DNA from: Sorangium cellulosum So0157-2
Lineage (GTDB): Bacteria; Myxococcota_A; Polyangia; Polyangiales; Polyangiaceae
Assembly (NCBI RefSeq): GCF_000418325.1
Contig: NC_021658.1
Location: forward strand, 4,230,001 to 4,294,000
DNA length: 64,000 nt
Reading direction: 5' to 3'
The translations under genes and the position numbers were made by a program. Under the pieces are notes generated by a model that saw only the letters and a list, made by a program, of their open reading frames with translations, had not been told where the DNA came from and made no database searches. Below, one piece after another: positions 61,351 to 64,000 of this stretch; position 1 is the first letter of the stretch, and each line of letters starts with the position of its first letter.

Positions 61351-61380
61351 ACGACGACCGACGACGACCGACGACGACCG
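61351..61380. repeat. Three exact 10-bp tandem repeats upstream of the NtrC-type gene
   Basis: ACGACGACCG is repeated three times, 67-96 bp before the start codon. The helical-turn period would put copies on the same DNA face, but simple GC-rich expansion is as likely. Confidence 0.6.
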
Positions 61381-61446
61381 ACCCGGAGCGCCAGGGATCG
61401 GTCACGGCGCTTGCCCGGTTGCCGGTTCTGCTAGTCTCGCCCGGTG

Positions 61447-62886
61447 ATGCTCCCCGAAAAGAAGCAGATCCTCGTCGTCGATGACGAGGCGAACCTCCGG
61501 CGGGTCCTCAGCGCCCAGCTCGGCCGGGATGGCTACGAGGTCCACACCGCCGAAGACGGCGAGGAGGGCCTCGCGTTCCTCAAGGAGCACCATATCGACC
61601 TGGTCATCACCGATCTCCGGATGCCCAAGGTCGACGGGATGGACCTGCTCCGGGCCGCGCTCCGCGACGACCCCTCGCGCCCCGTCGTGCTCCTCACGGC
61701 GCACGGGACGGTCGACAACGCCGTCGAGGCGCTCAAGACGGGCGCGTTCGACTACATCACGAAGCCGTTCGATCAGAACGAGGTGCGCGTCGTCGTGAAG
61801 AAGGCCCTCCGCACCCGCGATCTCGCGAGCGCGGACGCCACGCGCGACGTCTCCCCGGCGCCGCTCCGTGGCGGCTCGGACCGCTTCGGCATCATCGGCG
61901 AGAGCCCGCCCATCCAGGAGCTCTACGCGATCCTCGAGCGGGTCGCCGACACGCCGACCACGGTGCTCATCAGCGGCGAGAGCGGCACCGGGAAGGAGCT
62001 CGTCGCGCGGGCGCTGCACGAGAACTCCAGCCGGCGCGACCGGCCGTTCATCAAGGTCAACTGCGCGGCCATCCCGAAGGATCTCATGGAGTCGGAGCTC
62101 TTCGGCTACGAGCGCGGCGCCTTCACGGGCGCGGTCGCCTCCAAGCCGGGGCGCTTCGAGCTCGCCTCCGGCGGGACGCTCTTCCTCGACGAGATCGGCG
62201 AGATCCCGACCGAGATGCAGGTGAAGCTCCTGCGCGTCCTGCAGGAGAGCGAGTTCGAGCGGGTCGGGGGCATCAAGACCATCCACGTCGACGTCCGGCT
62301 CGTCGCCGCCACGAACCGCGATCTCAAGCGGGAGATCGCGGCGGGCACGTTCCGGGAAGACCTCTTCTACCGGCTCAACGTCGTCCCGATCGCGCTCCCC
62401 GCGCTGCGCGATCGGAGGAGCGACATCCCCCACCTCTGCGCCCACTTCGTCGCGAAGTTCAACGCGCGCCTCAAGAAGAGCATCGAGGGCATCGAGCCCG
62501 AGGCGCTCGAGAGCCTGTCGTCGCACGCGTGGCCGGGGAACATCCGCGAGCTCGAGAACGTCGTCGAGCGCGCGCTGCTCTTCGCCGACGGCGCGCGCAT
62601 CCGGCTCGACGATCTGCCGGAGGAGATCCGCAGCGGGGCCACGTCGACGCCCGGCGCGTCGCTGCCGCCCGCGGCCGCGGACACCGCCCTCGCGCCGTCG
62701 ACGCCCGACGGCCTGAAGGAGCAGGTCAAGGCGGCGATGAGCAAGCTGGAGCGCGACCTCATCGAGCGCGCCCTGAAGCAGACGCACGGCAACGTCACCC
62801 ACGCCGCGCGGCTCCTCAAGATCTCTCGCAAGGGGCTCCAGCTCAAGATGAAGGAGCTGAACCTCCGCGAGCGCGACCCCGAGTGA
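61447..62886 (+). CDS. NtrC-family sigma54-dependent response regulator
   Basis: Activator of 479 aa. Receiver domain with phosphoacceptor Asp in DLVITDLRMPKVDG and Lys in YITKPFDQNEV. AAA+ domain (about residues 150-390): Walker A ISGESGTGKELVARALHENS, the sigma54-contacting GAFTGA loop, Walker B GGTLFLDEIGEIP and the arginine-finger region FREDLFYRLNVVPI. C-terminal Fis-type helix-turn-helix (GNVTHAARLLKISRKGLQLKMKE). Phosphorylation would drive ATP-dependent opening of sigma54 promoters. Myxobacteria have many such activators (enhancer-binding proteins) in development. GTG at 61444 is an alternative start. No cognate kinase is next to it. Confidence 0.94.
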   Translation: MLPEKKQILVVDDEANLRRVLSAQLGRDGYEVHTAEDGEEGLAFLKEHHIDLVITDLRMPKVDGMDLLRAALRDDPSRPVVLLTAHGTVDNAVEALKTGAFDYITKPFDQNEVRVVVKKALRTRDLASADATRDVSPAPLRGGSDRFGIIGESPPIQELYAILERVADTPTTVLISGESGTGKELVARALHENSSRRDRPFIKVNCAAIPKDLMESELFGYERGAFTGAVASKPGRFELASGGTLFLDEIGEIPTEMQVKLLRVLQESEFERVGGIKTIHVDVRLVAATNRDLKREIAAGTFREDLFYRLNVVPIALPALRDRRSDIPHLCAHFVAKFNARLKKSIEGIEPEALESLSSHAWPGNIRELENVVERALLFADGARIRLDDLPEEIRSGATSTPGASLPPAAADTALAPSTPDGLKEQVKAAMSKLERDLIERALKQTHGNVTHAARLLKISRKGLQLKMKELNLRERDPE

Positions 62887-62890
62887 GACC

Positions 62891-64000
62891 GTGGGCCCCG
62901 GCGAGCAGCGCTCCGTCCGCGCGCTGAGGGGGGAGGCCCTCGCGGCCGCCGCGTCGCTCGCCGTCCTGCTCGCGGCCTCCGCCGGCTGCGAGCGCGGCGG
63001 CGCCTCGCCGGGCACGGACGCCGACCTCGACGCCGCGCCGCCCTGGGACGTGGGCCAGGCCGAGCCGGAGCCGCGCCCCGGCATGGCGTGGATCCCGAAG
63101 GGCGTGCTCATCGCCGGCACGCCGCCGGACCGGCTGCCGCGCATCGCCGACGAGGAGATGGCGGGCGCGCAGGTCGTGATGCACGGCTTCTACATCGACG
63201 TCTTCTCGTACCCCAACGAGGTCGGCGCGATCCCGACCACGAACGTCACGCAGGACGAGGCGCGCGCGCTCTGCGAGGCGCAGGGCAAGCGCCTCTGCAC
63301 GGAGCTCGAGATCGAGCGGGCCTGCAAGGGGCCTGCGAACACCACGTACGAGTACGGCGACGCGTACAAGGCCGCGGTGTGCGCGACCGGGCAGAGCCGG
63401 GTGCTGACGCCGAACGGCGTGAACGCCGGGTGCGTGAGCGCGTTCGGGGTGCACGATCTCCACGGCGGCGTGTGGACCTGGACCTCGAGCCAGTGGCAGC
63501 GGGACACCAGCAAGCCGGGGCTCGTGACGCTGCGCGGGGGCAACGGGCCCTCGGGCGAGCTCGTGGGGCGCTGCGCCCACGGGCGCGGCGTCAAGCCGGA
63601 CACACGCCGCCCCGAGGTCGGCGTGCGCTGCTGCGCCGGGGAGGTGAACAGCTTCGAGGTGGTGCTCGAGGTGACGCGCGATCGCCCGCTCCGGCTGGAG
63701 CCGCTCGTCGACCCGCGCGCGGCGGCGCAGCTCGCCGAGCTCGCGCCGGAGGAGGCGCGCGCCGCGGCCCAGGCCGGATCGCCCGAAGCCGCGTTCAAGG
63801 TCGAGCGCATGTGGACCTGGCACCCCCGGGGCAACGAGGAGCTCGTGCTCGGCGGCGGCTGCGCGCGCCCCGGCGCGAAGGAGGAGGCGCGCGGCCGCGG
63901 CAAGCGCGCGAAGCGGGCGCGGCCGGGCGACAAGGCGACGTGCGGGCTCCTCGTCGCGCGGATGCGCCTGAGCACGCCCGCGCTGCTCGCGTTCGTCTCG
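62891..64000 (+). CDS. FGE-sulfatase (SUMF1)-like lipoprotein, 3' end cut by window edge
   Basis: At least 370 aa, running off the right edge in frame. A signal peptide ends at a lipobox-like ASAGC (about residue 33). From about 65 the formylglycine-generating-enzyme-like fold is visible: GMAWIPKGVLIAGTPPDR, FYIDVFSYPNEVGAIPTTNV, ALCEAQGKRLCTELEIERAC, GVHDLHGGVWTWTSSQW and RCAHGRGVKPDTRRPEVGVRCC. The GxVWEW-type motif is conserved as GVWTW. The catalytic Cys pair of true FGE is not evident, so it is probably a structural or ligand-binding member, as is common in such surface proteins. GTG start five bases after the NtrC stop, hence probably co-transcribed with it. Confidence 0.85.
   Translation, partial: MGPGEQRSVRALRGEALAAAASLAVLLAASAGCERGGASPGTDADLDAAPPWDVGQAEPEPRPGMAWIPKGVLIAGTPPDRLPRIADEEMAGAQVVMHGFYIDVFSYPNEVGAIPTTNVTQDEARALCEAQGKRLCTELEIERACKGPANTTYEYGDAYKAAVCATGQSRVLTPNGVNAGCVSAFGVHDLHGGVWTWTSSQWQRDTSKPGLVTLRGGNGPSGELVGRCAHGRGVKPDTRRPEVGVRCCAGEVNSFEVVLEVTRDRPLRLEPLVDPRAAAQLAELAPEEARAAAQAGSPEAAFKVERMWTWHPRGNEELVLGGGCARPGAKEEARGRGKRAKRARPGDKATCGLLVARMRLSTPALLAFVS

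Overview
The window is very GC-rich (third codon positions almost all G or C) and reads like a large-genome myxobacterium of the Sorangium/Polyangium group. The inference rests on Gly/Ala/Pro-rich lipoproteins, GldA/F/G-type ABC genes, PEGA-domain and TPR proteins, a secreted protein with a C-terminal sorting-like tail, DUF2169/DUF3540/DUF4150/pentapeptide type VI secretion genes, and loosely packed genes on both strands. No 16S or other definitive marker is present.

Layout. 1-5115 (minus): an unusual lipid operon of fatty acyl-AMP ligase, cyclopropane-synthase-type methyltransferase, acyl carrier protein, acyl-ACP desaturase and ketosynthase (cut by the window edge). 5456-10355 (minus): an ABC exporter of the GldA/GldF/GldG type with a DUF4340 protein. 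10751-13350 (plus): aspartokinase and a lipoprotein. 13447-19966 (minus): a beta-propeller lipoprotein, then a type VI accessory module (DUF4150 PAAR-like, DUF3540, two pentapeptide-repeat proteins, one carrying DUF2169). 20135-21730: a Ro60/TROVE protein, with a 134-nt tRNA-like RNA with an enlarged centre just upstream on the same strand. 22337-22470: 42-bp palindromic repeats. 22658-27886: a zinc-ribbon membrane protein, VgrG and two uncharacterised neighbours. 28013-45381: S9 peptidase, a P-loop-less ATPase-like TPR protein, a GSDH-type dehydrogenase, an outer-membrane protein, a frameshifted membrane protein, LipB, an HD-GYP response regulator, an m5U-methyltransferase/pseudouridine-synthase fusion and a PEGA/beta-barrel protein. 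45392-49919: CyaY, a phosphonoacetaldehyde/phosphonoacetate degradation pair, tRNA-Arg(UCU) and an UppS-type isoprenyl transferase. 50223-52298: a two-component system. 52372-56311: a three-gene defence-like operon (AAA ATPase, TOPRIM-like protein, DUF262 protein) preceded by a 44-bp hairpin repeat array (56626-57041). 57179-64000: secreted and envelope proteins, an NtrC-type sigma54 activator and a truncated FGE-like lipoprotein.

The strongest candidates for undescribed biology are (i) the tRNA-like RNA paired with the Ro gene, a possible extreme tRNA-mimicking Y RNA; (ii) the ATPase/TOPRIM/DUF262 operon, which recalls PARIS and OLD/Gabija systems with an added DUF262 nuclease-like gene and a neighbouring hairpin array; and (iii) the compact mycolate-like lipid operon. 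All functional statements come from reading motifs by eye; no database search was run.
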